A stretch of 64,000 nt of DNA from Heterocephalus glaber (Eukaryota; Chordata; Mammalia; Rodentia; Bathyergidae): positions 12,808,740 to 12,872,739 of the forward strand of contig NW_004624734.1 in assembly GCF_000247695.1 (NCBI RefSeq). The letters are read 5' to 3'. Position numbers and translations under genes: made by a program. Positions 1 to 10,790 of this stretch are shown piece after piece (position 1 is the stretch's first letter; every line of letters starts with the position of its first letter). The notes under the pieces are model-generated. The model was given only the letters and a program-made list of their open reading frames with translations, had not been told where the DNA came from and made no database searches.

Positions 1-193
1 TAATTATTTCTGATTTCATTTTTCCCAGATCCTCTTTTGTTGCCAGTTCAGAGAGTCCAGGTGGTTGAGTATCAGATTGTTCCATCTCGTTTCCCTTTGG
101 GGTTGTGGTAGGTGATCCAGAAGTCTGTTTTTGAGGCTTGTTTACGTATCTTCTCATTTCCACAGTGTGGGGGGGTGCTTCTGGTGCCTGCGT

Positions 194-394
194 GGCTCAC
201 CTTTTCTGCCCTAGAAGCTTGGGAGGGTGGTGGGGGAGCTTCCTTCCAGGTTCTTGGACCGGCTCACCTTCTCTGCCCTAGGAGCTTGAGATGGCAGTGG
301 GGGAGCTTCCTTCCACGTTCTTGGACTGGCTCAGCTTCTCTGCCCTAGGAGCTTGGGATGGTGACAGGGGAGCTTCCTTCTGGGTTATTGGACT
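194..394. repeat. 67-bp tandem repeat, three copies
   Basis: Three adjacent units begin at 194, 261 and 328. Each starts GGCTCA, continues with TTCTCTGCCCTAGGAGCTTG and a G-rich stretch, and ends in GGGGAGCTTCCTTC plus a TTGGAC junction. The spacing is exactly 67 bases twice, with roughly 10-15% divergence between units. I do not recognise the unit. The frame open through it (112-348) is low-complexity and is not taken as coding. Confidence 0.85.
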
Positions 395-1002
395 GAGCAA
401 ATGACTATTTTAATTAGGCTTGTCTTTTAACTCAATCCACCACCACTACTTTATAGTTTTTCTTTACCAAATTGGCTCCTTTGTGTAATTTTGGGTACCT
501 GTGTGGCCTCTTTGCTTGGAAGGCTAAATGCTACCCCAAACAAGGCCTGGCTTCTTGAATATTTTCAAATGCAGAGGCCCCTCTGTGAACATGTGCCAAA
601 GGGAAGTTTGAAAAGACCCCTTCATGTTGACTCACTGTTGCCTTCAATTAGGAGAATTCATCCTAACCCATGTGGAGACACCCTCCAGGCCCCAGCAAAG
701 GCTGGTTTCATTGTGTACATAGACAATTTGAAGTAAAAGGCTAACTTGAACCAAGGGTTATATTTATGCTTCCATTGTGATCTCAGCACACTTGCTTGTT
801 TGAATGGGGTTCGGCTGATTTATGCTTTATTCAAACCTATAAGTCAGAGAGAATACAGAAGACTGTGGCACACATGTGAACTGAGGGTTGTATTTGCTGG
901 TAGGGACTTGAGCTTAGCTAATATTTTCACTGAACTTTTCCTACAAACAGCCTCACTTAAGCAAACAAATATGTCCTTCACAAAACAACTGAGAACACAA
1001 TC
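395..1002. other. No recognised feature
   Basis: Ordinary mixed-composition sequence. Two short open frames (491-736 and 746-1006) have no recognisable domain. It could be part of an old degraded LTR or LINE, but I cannot name one. Confidence 0.5.
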
Positions 1003-1020
1003 CTGAGGGATTTTCTCTTT

Positions 1021-1098
1021 TTTGCCATGCTTGGGATTGAACCTAGGGACTCATATATGCTAAACAAGTGCTCTACCACTGAGCTACATCTTTAGCCT
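1021..1098 (-). mobile_element. ID SINE (tRNA-Ala-like), antisense
   Basis: On the minus strand this reads GGCTAAAGATGTAGCTCAG then GGTAGAGCAC, the A-box half of an ID element. The B-box half (GGTTCAATCCC-like) lies at 1030-1042. CTGAGGGATTTT (1003-1014) and CTGAGTGATTTT (1100-1111) look like a diverged target-site duplication. It is an old copy. Confidence 0.85.
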
Positions 1099-1111
1099 GC
1101 TGAGTGATTTT

Positions 1112-2432
1112 TCAAATACTCTTTACGATGACTGGCCTAATGCCTATCCTAACATGTGTACTATAGAAGCAACAATAAGTTTGTCTCTGAAAAAAAAAAG
1201 GTAAACAAATTTCCTTTTGGTTTCCTTTACATAGTGCCAATTCAGTAATTAATTTTATGGAGATCACCAAATCGTGATAATGACAGCATAGAACATTCTT
1301 ATCTTTCCTAGATGACTATTTCTAGGTTCTCAGCATCTTGGGAGTCTCAGCTTTTTAGGGTGTTGGATAAGAACTTTTGACCTGGCATGAGATTAAAATG
1401 AAAACAAACATACCAAAGAACTCTAGTAAGTAGAGTTCTAATGTCCAGGGTTGATCCATAGTGAAAGCCCTAAAAAAGTAGACACATATCTAGCAGAAAG
1501 GAAAGCGAATGTGTTGGTAATGGGAGGAACCAGGGGTTTGTCCTATAAGTGTGGTGTAAGTACCTACTGTACATTCAGCACTGGGCCATCTGGAGACAAG
1601 GTTGCAGGGTTAGAGTGGTTGACCAGATAGACAGAGCCCACCATAAAGAGTAAATCCTAGTCCAGACGGCCAAGAGGACTAAGTGGAGGCAGTAGCTGGC
1701 CCATTGCTTCCTCAGGTCCCCACCCGTGGGAAATGACACCAGCCTTGCCTTGTGGATTTCCACTTGAGGAATAACCATGCAGGGAGCTGGATATGAAATA
1801 TGGTACTGAGATACAGTGGTGCTGGTAGGACAGGTGAGACCAGGGTGGCTTAGATACAGGGATGGAAGCATCCAAACCTAATTCTGCTACAGTGTCTTAA
1901 TTTTGGTCCCATGAAGCTGACCTGAGTAGTGCAGAGGACTGAAAATGAGCCCCAGAAAGTTAGACTTACAGCCCTTGAGCCCCTTGGCACAGTGGGGTGC
2001 TCCACGTACATGCTGTTTCCCTACACCTCACCATCATATCATTTGCTGTGTAAAAAGTCAGCTCTTGTGCCTTGCACTGCAGTAAAAATATTTCTACAAT
2101 TCTTAGTAAGTAAAAGGAGTCTTAAAGCTTAAACCTCTGCCCTGGGCAAGGAACCAAAGGATGTCATTATACATAACTTCAAAGGCTGATAAGGTGTTTA
2201 AGGTCTCTGCTCCCTGAAAGACTTTCTTTCTTCTAAGGCCAGCCAGAAACATTCGTGTGCATGTCCTACCATTATTCCAACAAGAAGCAGAGGGCTGTTT
2301 CTGTAATGTATATTTTTCTGGGCTCAAGTTTGCATGTTCCTACTCTGCAGAACATATTCTCTCTGCTTTACATTGATTGCATTGTGTTTAGGTGATGGAT
2401 GTCCAGTAAGCATGATATGAAAAGAAATACCA
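1112..2432. other. No recognised feature
   Basis: Unique-looking sequence with two overlapping minus-strand frames at 1575-1875 that show no domain. I see no exon, promoter or repeat that I can name. Confidence 0.5.
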
Positions 2433-2510
2433 GGACTGGGGTTGTAGCTCAGTGGTAGTGCTTACCTGGCATGTGAGAGGCCCTGGGTTCAATCCCCAGT
2501 ACTGCAAGAA
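2433..2510 (+). mobile_element. ID SINE, sense
   Basis: The sequence has GGTTGTAGCTCAGTGGTAG (A box) and GGGTTCAATCCCC (B box), and ends in an A/G-rich tail. It matches the classical rodent ID pattern with GCTTACCTGGCATG in the anticodon-arm region. Confidence 0.9.
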
Positions 2511-3160
2511 AGGAAGGAAGCTCAGGGTCTCAGTTGCAATATCTCTGTGTTTGCATGGAGCCATCACCCATAGACTCAGGAAGTCTTGTTCCAGGGAAAT
2601 TATGACTAGTGTAAAATTATGAGCTGGTAAAAACTAAAATGAGTAGCTCTCTTGATCTCTGATCATCCATCATTTAATGTTTCTTGGTGACAAGTCACAC
2701 AGGTGTAGTGCATTGCCACTCTTTGCCAAAGACACACCCCATCTCTCTTTTTTCAATTTTATTCCTCAGCAACGCAGGATATGTTGGTTTCTCCCCGTTA
2801 CCAGCAGACATTTTGGTACAGCAGAACATTCTGTATAGAATGGATGTTCAGTCAGTTGTTTAGGAAACAGTGGCAAAACAGCTGGACATATTTGTTGCTG
2901 ACTGCACATTTCTTTACACAGAATGGCTCCCAGCTATCTCAAGGTTTTATATATTTTGATTTGGGGAATGGAGGCCTGCACTATCAGGCCTAGATGAAGA
3001 CGGCCTGGGAATAGAAGTGGACAGGGTCCTTGAAAGGATTCATTTACTCCAGAGATGGACAGGGGAACATGGATATTCTGATGGCCCAAGACTGTGACAC
3101 CTCTTTTGTATGTCATAGTCTGGTGCTCAGTTAATGCCTGTGAGATGCAGAATGAAAGTA
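2511..3160. other. No recognised feature
   Basis: Nothing recognised. The open frame at 2781-2993 has no domain resemblance and is not called. Confidence 0.45.
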
Positions 3161-3162
3161 TA

Positions 3163-3681
3163 CAAGGTGTGATTAAAAAATTTGGTGAATGCTTAAATTA
3201 AAGTTTTTATTACATTAAAAGACACATTGTCTTGAATCCCCCTGAAAACACTCCCCCTTTCTGTGAACACACTTATCCCATCACTCTTGCACACTGGGAT
3301 TCCTCTTTCATGAGTGCCTTTAGTTGTGCTGTCCTGGCTGCCCTGATGCCTGAATCCACTCAAAACATTTGCCTTTCATGGTCATTTTGACTTTGAGGAA
3401 GAGCCAGAAGTCACACAGTGCCAGATCTGCTGAGTAACGTGAATGAGGACACACTGATATTTTTGACAGAAATTACTCTGAATGTGTGATCAGTGTAGGG
3501 TGATCCTAAAATACAGTGAATGTTTGCATTTTCAAAGTATATCACACATTGCCATTCATTCACCTCAAAATACTTCCCCTTGCTTTGAATACAACTATCC
3601 CATCATTCTTGGGAATGTGTCTTTTACTGTAATAAGATTTTAAAATTTTAAACCTTAACTGTATCTTTTGATTAGCCCTTG
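3163..3681. mobile_element. Rearranged mariner-family DNA transposon
   Basis: The two ends are inverted copies over about 65 bases. The start reads CAAGGTGTGATTAAAAAA, and the end, read on the other strand, begins CAAGGGCTAATCAAAAGA. TA dinucleotides flank it at 3161-3162 and 3682-3683, as expected for Tc1/mariner target duplication. At 519 bp it is far below the roughly 1.3 kb of an autonomous mariner. The left two thirds align by eye with the left part of the element at 20490. An internal segment (3500-3613) is a second, direct copy of the left end (3169-3289). No intact transposase remains. Confidence 0.8.
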
Positions 3682-3683
3682 TA

Positions 3684-4665
3684 ATCTAGGGTCCTGTGGC
3701 TTGCAGTAGTTCCTTGTCCTTTGCTTGAATTCCTGGGCCAGAGGATAGAGACAAAACTCATTATCCTGCTGTATAGCCCTGTTACGTATCACTGGGCTCC
3801 ATGGGCATCATGTTGCTGCATTCCATAGAAGAAGCATTAACCAGCCTGCCAGAAAAAAATGTAACGTGAATGAAGACTTGGGAACCTCACAATCTGAAGC
3901 TCCCTTCCTCACATTCCAGGCTGATGCCCTCAGGCAGACTGGAGATAGCTTAATACAAGCATATTTGTAACACTCTGGTTCCATCCAGATCAAAGGGCAG
4001 AGAGCCTGCCTGTGTTGCAGCCTCCAAGATGAAAACTGAACCCTGGATGTAAGCCCGTGTATGTTGGCCATGCCTTGAATTTGAAAAGAAATACCAATTC
4101 TGCTATGGATGTTTGAACCATCAGATGGAGACTTTGAAGTCTCTTCGCCTGTAATAAGTTGGATTCAGTTCTTCCCTCATTCTGCCCCTGCCTTGTACTA
4201 GTTTAAGGTTTGGGGTTTCTTCAAATGTGGTGGTCCTTGTAGGGGCTGTTGGGAAAAATGAAGAGAGTACACACTAGCCCACAGGTGCTGCTGTGCCTGG
4301 AGAGGGGGTGTGGGGTCGGGGGACTCTTATGATCGGAGGGTGGGTCCTTGGGCTATTTCCAATGTCACTGTGATTGGGATTGCTGAAGGTGAAGGGGGCC
4401 TGGCTGTCCTCCCTCAGACTGAAGATGTACACATTGGTATTTTTCTTCCCTCAATCAGCTTCTTTCAGACTTTTAGATTCTATGGGTTAGTAAAATTTCA
4501 AAAGTGAATTTTCTTTTCTTTAATGAGAATTTTAAAATTACCATTTGTTATTATTTCATCAAAGAATCTTTAAAACAAACCAAGAAAATCAGAAGAATTT
4601 AATTTCAGAATTGCAGGAGACTGCAATATTGATTATGCCCAAAGCAGGCTGGACGCAGTACAGGC
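3684..4665. other. No recognised feature
   Basis: Unique-looking sequence. The minus-strand frame 3808-4071 and the plus-strand frame 4310-4507 have no recognisable domain and no splice context that would support an exon. Confidence 0.45.
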
Positions 4666-5167
4666 TGTGAAGAGTTAACCCCACAATTGGCTTGTTTATT
4701 GAGGTGAGTCCAGCCAATGCCGAGGTCAGAGTAACTCTCACCCAAGTTCCAGTCCCACAGCTAAAACCTTCTTAACTAGAAGGACAGTGTTCTAATTTAC
4801 AACCGTATATTTTGTCTATTCTATTCCCAATTTGAGAATGCTTTGTCTTGTCTTATACTTACTAGCCTTGCTTACATTAATTTCCATAGAAATGGCACAA
4901 CTGCACCTCCCTGCACATAGTTCTGCCCTTGCACGTAGCTTGCCTTTACCCCAATTGGTTGCCAATAAAAGTCAGTGGCTTGGACTGGCCATTGCCTTTG
5001 TCAGGTGCACTGGCATTGGTAGTCCTGGCGCCCCATTTTCTGTCTCTCTTAGTTCTGTCTTTTAGGTTTTTTTCCTCAGGCATGTGCCATACGCTGGGCA
5101 TGAGACTGGAGCCTACTACAGAGGTTTCCAGTAATGTTTCAGGGGTCCCAGTAAAGAATAAAGAACA
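4666..5167 (+). mobile_element. Possible solitary retroviral LTR
   Basis: The block starts TG and ends CA. It carries a polyadenylation signal AATAAA (4964-4969) followed by a C/T-rich U5-like segment (TCTCTCTTAGTTCTGTC). It has the size, about 500 bp, and internal order of a solo LTR. I could not identify the family or a clear target duplication, so this is tentative. Confidence 0.35.
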
Positions 5168-5212
5168 GTCTTTTAAATAAAATACATTTATCATGATAAA
5201 AAAAATTCATAA

Positions 5213-5413
5213 CAGTCAGGCAAAATGGGGCACGCCTATAATCCTAGCTTCTCGGGAGGCTGAGACAGGATAATGGCAGGTTAAGTGAGACCTTGTCTCA
5301 AAATTAACTAAAAAGTGATGGGATGTAGCTCAGTAGTTGGGTGCTTGCCTACCATGCCCAGGACCTAGGTTCAATTTCTAGTACTGCACAACAAAAACAA
5401 AAATTAAAAAAAA
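5213..5413 (+). mobile_element. B1-dID composite SINE, sense
   Basis: A diverged B1 part (GGGGCACGCCTATAATCC, then GGGAGGCTGAGACAGGA, ending CTTGTCTCAAAA) is followed directly by an ID-like part (GGGATGTAGCTCAG, then GGTTCAATTTC). An A-rich tail closes it. This B1+ID order is the B1-dID dimer known from several non-murid rodent families. Confidence 0.8.
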
Positions 5414-6234
5414 TACATTTTGAAAACTCACTGACCTGTGCTGGGCTATGAACAGGTATTATGGATATATAATATATAAACACACAGACATACAAAATCA
5501 TAGTTATTATGGTAATAACTTACATTTACATTAGGCATTTAATTGCAGAATACTTTTACATACATTATTCTGTGTGATCAGTTAATGTATACCTTTAAAA
5601 CATAAATTAGCCTTAATAACCTAAGCTAAATAGAATTAAGAATAGTAGGGAAGTCTGGTGTTTAAGTAAACTGTTGGTGTCTTAAGAGTCAAATGTGAAT
5701 AATTTTTAAATTATCTGCTGTTTTGATTTTCTCTTTGTCTCTATTACCCTACCATATTACAGTAAATAAACAGATAATACTGTGATGATATGCACATATC
5801 TTTATAACCAGGTATATATAGCTGAGCTGCGTACTTGCATATATTTACAATGCCTTCTTCTGCATAAAAAATCAGAACATATATTGTGACAAGCATAAAA
5901 GTGCATGTGCAGAATAATAATGAAAATATTTGAAATACAGTATGGGAAAATCTTAAGACCTACTGGGGTAGAGACAAAGGGTAGGAAAGAGTACATTCAA
6001 AAGTAAGCAAGTGAAAGAGAATTTTTACTTTTGGTGAATAGAAATGTTTTGTCCCAAACCTGTGTTTAAAAATCACAGGTATGTTTGACTTCAACACAAA
6101 TATTGCATTATGAATATTTGAATATAAGTATATCCAACTCTGTGCAAGTTAAGACATTATTTTCCCTTGCCAGTTCGTCCTTGCAGCCCCTACTTTCTCA
6201 CTTAGGGGTAAAGGCTGGCTTCTGAAGCTTCCCT
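5414..6234. other. AT-rich unique sequence
   Basis: Strongly AT-rich with TATA-type runs. I recognise no gene or repeat. It may contain degraded LINE sequence. Confidence 0.45.
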
Positions 6235-6253
6235 AAAAAGGAGCAGTAGCTTA

Positions 6254-6345
6254 GGGCCGGGGATTTTGCTCAGTGGTTCCGCCACCTGCTTCGCAAGCGC
6301 AAGGTCCTGAGTTCAATCCCTGGTACAAAAAAAAAAAAAAAAAAA
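6254..6345 (+). mobile_element. Young ID-variant SINE, sense
   Basis: The sequence is GGGCCGGGGATTTTGCTCAG, then GGTTCCGCCACCTGCTTCGC and a B box GAGTTCAATCC. It ends with a long, nearly pure A tail (6326-6347). AAGGAGCAGTAGCTT (6239-6253) and AAGGAGTGGTAGCTT (6346-6360) are its target-site duplication. The clean tail and TSD indicate a recent insertion. Confidence 0.92.
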
Positions 6346-6489
6346 AAGGAGTGGTAGCTTTAGTATTCTGGTTTGGAAGTGTTTCTCTGTTGCAAGAGCA
6401 GTAGCCTAGTTCTAAATCTCCATGAATATTTTGAAAACTTTCAACCAAGCTAGAACTTCAATTAGATATTAATTCATTAATCAATTAAC

Positions 6490-6690
6490 TTAGGCAGTGA
6501 TCATTCAACAAATATTTACAAGTGCCTCCTCCATCTAAGGTTTGGTACTAGGCAGCGGGGGTATAGTAGAGTATGGAGAGAGGTAGTTTCTCAGTCTTTT
6601 GGGGAGACAGATAAACTACGAAATAACAAATGGTAACAAATAATGATGAGTTCTGGATAGGAAACAATTGGGTGGTATTATCAATAAACC
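6490..6690 (-). repeat. L2 LINE 3'-end relic, antisense
   Basis: The order ATTCAACAAATATTTACAAG, then GGTACTAGGCAGCGGGGGTA, then a CAGATAAACTACGAAATAAC-like stretch, is that of the reverse complement of the L2 3' end. Confidence 0.5.
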
Positions 6691-6761
6691 TTAAATAAGC
6701 AGTCTTGCAAACATCAAGCAAAGACAAATTCATTTGATAATCCACAATTGACACTTGATAT

Positions 6762-6800
6762 TGTGTGTGTGTTTGTGTGTGTGTGTTTGTGTGTGTGTGT
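6762..6800. repeat. (TG)n microsatellite
   Basis: A TG run interrupted twice by TTTG. Confidence 0.95.
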
Positions 6801-6801
6801 A

Positions 6802-7149
6802 TAAAAAAGGCAAAGATTATACAGTAAATTCATATTGCTTTTATAATGTAAAAAATTAAGAAAGAGGCTACTGGGGATGGGAATCATCAACTCTTAATTT
6901 TCTCATTGACTTTGTTTACTGAATAATTCCTCTGCAAAACCACCATTTGCAAGATTATTTCCATGGAGCAAAGAGCCCTCCTATAGAAAGGGCAAAGCTG
7001 GTTGGACGGCTTCACATTCACACCAAAGACTCTTCTTTCCATGTCATGGGGCTAATGATTTGTCCAGATGTTTCAGATTCTCCATAAACTAAAAGAATTC
7101 CACTTTGCAGAGGCTATGTTGATGTGTCATTTTCTCCTCCAGTGAAGAC
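6802..7149. other. No recognised feature
   Basis: Nothing recognised. Confidence 0.45.
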
Positions 7150-7390
7150 CAAATCATCTAATATTGACCAAGCATCTACTCTGTGAATCAGGCCCTGGGG
7201 TTGCACATACCTGGGAGCACATACCTGGGAGCACATATCTGGTAGGAGAGAGGATAGTTACAGGCAAATAATTAAAATAAAGTAAGAAAAGATTGTGTGC
7301 AGAGATGAACCATTTGCAGGGGTGGCATTTGGATGGGATCCTTAAAAGGTTGGCAAGCATTAGACTAATGGAGACTGGCAGTGCCATGCA
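7150..7390 (-). repeat. L2 relic with short internal tandem repeat
   Basis: TATTGACCAAGCATCTACTC followed by an ATAGTTACAGGCAAATAATT-like segment matches the antisense L2 3' end. Within it the 14-base unit GCACATACCTGGGA occurs at 7203 and 7217, with a third partial copy at 7231. The local duplication is probably replication slippage. Confidence 0.45.
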
Positions 7391-8393
7391 CCTGCTCAGC
7401 CACCTCTTACAAGCTCATGGGAATACCCATTAGGTCACTTTTTCATATTAAAACTAACAACTGTTTGTTTCCTGAGGGTATATGTCTTGTTAGGGAGCAA
7501 TAATAATATATCAATTTCCATCAAGTTGCATTTTATCATCATAATGGTTTCAGAGGAGGCTGCTTTTAGCTCTTGCAGTGCATTTTAATGTGTTGCAAAA
7601 AACATGGAAACTGACTGAGGACGTAATGGATCCATAATGGATGAGGAGCAGGCAGGTCTGTGAGTGGGGCATGCCATGGCTGCAACATGCCGGTGCATCT
7701 CCTGGGCTCACATGCATTCTCTGAATTACAAGGAGCCAGTAGGCACAATTTGATTTTGCTCGACAGTCCTGGGAGATGTGTGGGCAAAGTTGCTCATCTC
7801 TTAGGTCTGGTTGCATTTTTCCTCAGTCACTTGTCTGATGGTCCTGTACCCACTAATGATCACAGGTTTGGGATTGCACAGGAACAGGAAGTGCCCCATC
7901 AGCTCAGATGTGTGCAGCTTCCTGAAGAGGCTATCATCCAAGGAGATAGACGGTGCATTATCTATGCTGTAAAGAATGTTTTTCTCCAAGAAAAAGAAAA
8001 GTTAGAACGCTAGCATATTTTTAAGGCATTCAGGGTCCCGGCAGGTAGGCCTCCTTTATACCAGAATCTTGGGGAAGGACAGACGTGGCATTTGAGCTGT
8101 CAACACTGATTTCAGAGTCCTGTCTGCAGAGTCTGTATATCTTGGAGGGAGTTTTCACAAATGAACACCACAAATGCCAAATTAATCTTCAAGAAGAATT
8201 TTGCTGGAGAGAAGCAGCAGTTTTACGTTATGCCCTAATACCAGTATGTTCTGGCCCCAAATCTTACATCTCTCTATAATTCTACAGCATAGGGTTGGGA
8301 TCTCAGAGCCCTGAGTAAAGACTTGTTGATTATTGACTAGTAATGTTTTCAGATATTTGCCACAGATAGGGTTGCTAAAGAATTACAGCTCAA
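7391..8393. other. Unassigned sequence with overlapping open frames
   Basis: The longest frame here is 7660-8013 (+, 117 codons), opened by ATGTCTGGGGC-like context. Minus-strand frames at 7550-7816 and 7801-7989 overlap it. None shows a domain, signal peptide or homology I recognise. Open frames on both strands over the same bases suggest chance. Confidence 0.4.
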
Positions 8394-8500
8394 GGAATGG
8401 GGGTGTAGTTTAGTGGTAGAACACTTGCCTAGTATGAGTAAGATACTGAGTTCAATCCCCAGCAACAGGAGAAAAAGAGAAGAGGAAGGAAGGAAATAAA
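8394..8500 (+). mobile_element. ID SINE, sense, with purine-rich tail
   Basis: GGGGGTGTAGTTTAGTGGTAG and GAGTTCAATCCCC mark the A and B boxes. The tail has turned into an A/G microsatellite-like stretch (8467-8510). Confidence 0.85.
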
Positions 8501-8629
8501 AAGAAAAGAATTGCATTTTCCCACAGTTCCAGGTGTAGAGATGCATTTGAATCCAGAATGCCTCATTACATTGAGGCTGTATCTCCCTCCCTTCTTTCCT
8601 CTTTTTCTGTTTTTTAAAAAATTTTTTTT

Positions 8630-8704
8630 CCAGTGCTGGGATCAAACCCAGAGCCTCATGCTTGTCAGGCAAGTGTTCTACCACTGAGCTATATCCCTAG
8701 CCTC
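8630..8704 (-). mobile_element. ID SINE, antisense
   Basis: The minus strand reads GGCTAGGGATATAGCTCAG, then GGTAGAACACTTGCCTGACA and a B box GGTTTGATCCC. It sits about 130 bases from the sense ID at 8394, so the pair forms an inverted repeat. Confidence 0.88.
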
Positions 8705-10330
8705 CAAGGCTCAGTCTTTATAACACTAATATTTTCCCAAAATATTTTGAATGCTATTTTCCCCATCACTTTTGTGTAATCTGATCTTAAAACAAAATCA
8801 CTTCAATGCTAGAATGCATACAAGATTTATGACCCTGTAGCATGAACTTCAGTGAATCCTAGTGTTTCTGATAAGTTAGTCTGTAGCTGGATGTTGGGAT
8901 ATTTTCTGTCTCTCTTGGATTCCTGAATTTGGAAGTGAGCAAGTTACAGTACATTTTGATTCAGTTTTAATCCATCAAAATCAAGTTAGTTGTAAATGAT
9001 GGAAGAGCTTACTTTGTGTAGTCCGGCTGCCTGGAGACATCAGCCACATGCCAAAAGCTTGCTCGTTGCCCGGCAACCTTGCTGGAGGAATAGATTTCCT
9101 GCCACTGGCTCCCTTTTTAGTTGAGGCGGAATCTATTAACACTACTATTCTAGCCCAGAGAACCAGAGCCCCAGTTTAGCTGAAAAGAATAGTCGGGGTT
9201 TTTTTGGTTTGGTTTTGTTTTTTTAATAACCCAGCCACTGTGTTTCTGGCTTCTAAACTCTACTACTAATTTCATTGACTTCTGCATAAAGGCTTAGGGA
9301 TTATTAATATAATTTAACACCATTGAAGCGACAGAGATGAGTCTCAAGATGAGTCTCTTCTTGGCCTCTGAGGAATCTCACTGCTTCATTGCTCCTGGAA
9401 AATACCCCACGGGGAATAGGTGTGGACCAGGAGCATCCAAGTTCAATGTGGAGCAGAGAAGAGTGACCTCATTTGTCTCCAAACTTTTCTCAGTCCTCAC
9501 CTGGTGGACTTGCTGCCTCTTGCTTTCTTGGTTTCCTAGCCAACTTGTCATCTGGCTGGGGAAGCTGTTATTTCTTCAAGTGTACCCGATCCTGTTCTGA
9601 TTGAAAAGCGCCTGTGTATTTCTTCCTCTTATCCTTCAATCAAAGAATGTCTTTTCTTCTTTTGTAGCTAAATACTTCACCGACTGGACTGATGGTTTCC
9701 GTCTCCCAGGGGAGTCTGCCTCGCTGTCAGCCCTATTGTTTTGCTTATGCCCTTAATGTAATAGCTTTGAGTTGCAGCAAGGGAAGATGAGGCCCAGGCC
9801 CAGGCCCAGCCTCAGGTGGCTGGAGTTATTTGCCACTGCTGAAATGCAATTTTAATAATGGACTGTATCAACTAAATGTGTTTCCTTGCCCCTTTGTAAA
9901 ACAAAGGAGGGGCTCAGCACATTAACCCACTGGTGGCAGGAAAAATCAAAATCCCCAACAATGCTATTTAATGAAATGACACTTGCATCACAAATTAGAA
10001 ATCTTGTAAAAAGTCTTCAGAAATGCACTGAAGAGGAAAGGAGGGAGTTGAGCCTTTTGTGATGAATGGGTATGGACTCCTTTATCAATCTCACTCATAC
10101 TCAGGGTCAAATGAAGGCAAGTATGGTTTGTTATTTGCGAAAGAAATTAACTAACTTGACTGTCTTGACTAATCTAATACAACATCCTTGGAAAGCGTTT
10201 GGTTTTTCACTCTGATCATTCTGAAGTATTTATTAATTATGATAATTTGAGTACTTAGGCTTTTATTTTCCCCAGTATTCTTAGAATATTACTCATACAG
10301 GGGACCTTTTTTGGGGGGGGGGACCTTTGA
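8705..10330. other. Repeat-poor block, possible conserved non-coding DNA
   Basis: About 1.6 kb with no recognised interspersed repeat. It contains GTTGCCCGGCAAC (9065-9077), a shortened RFX-like palindrome. It also has well-balanced AT-rich segments such as 9900-10020 that resemble conserved non-coding DNA in texture only. No exon is evident. Confidence 0.35.
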
Positions 10331-10334
10331 GACT

Positions 10335-10445
10335 ACAGTTTAAGTCCCCAGTTTTACAAACAAGGAAACTGGAGAATTGAAAAGTTTGCTTGGAGATGCG
10401 CAGCTCTGTCAGGGGTGGCAAAGCAGGGACCAAATCCTGGCTAGT
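10335..10445 (-). repeat. MIR relic, antisense
   Basis: TTTTACAAACAAGGAAACTG, then a gap, then AGGGACCAAATCCTGG follows the order of an antisense MIR core. Confidence 0.45.
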
Positions 10446-10534
10446 TAGTTACCTGAGCCATAGCCCCATCGAAATGAGAGCTCTGAAATGCACCAAGCAA
10501 GGAAAAGCTCCAGTTCCACTGCTCCATCTAACAA

Positions 10535-10790
10535 ATTTTTCACACACACCTACTGTAGATGTGTGCAGATTCTAAGCTCGGTCCTAGGAACAGGCAAGAT
10601 CTTTCCACAAAATTATACTTTTAAGGTGGGAGAACCCCACAGTCAGCAATGAAATAAGTAAGAGGATTACAGGTGGTGATAAGTACTTAGCTAAGATATA
10701 AGGTGAACAGAGGAATGCTAGTGACAGTAAACAGATAACGGAGTGTCGCCTGCTAAAAAACAAGTGTGAACTCTGGAGCACACACATTCT
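10535..10790 (-). repeat. L2 relic, antisense
   Basis: CACACCTACTGTAGATGTG, CTCGGTCCTAGGAACAGG and a downstream GGTGATAAGTACTTAGCTAA segment follow the antisense L2 3' end. Confidence 0.45.

Noticed and set aside
2433..2510. tRNA-like sequence with A and B boxes
   Set aside because: It is an ID SINE body: the acceptor stem does not pair and it ends in a retroposon tail, so it is not a tRNA gene. The same applies to all other ID copies.
7660..8013. 117-codon open frame with competing minus-strand frames
   Set aside because: Several frames are open over the same bases, and no recognisable motif or splice context supports one of them.
8394..8704. Inverted repeat that could form a hairpin RNA
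   Set aside because: It is just two independent ID insertions in opposite orientation, an arrangement expected by chance in SINE-rich DNA.
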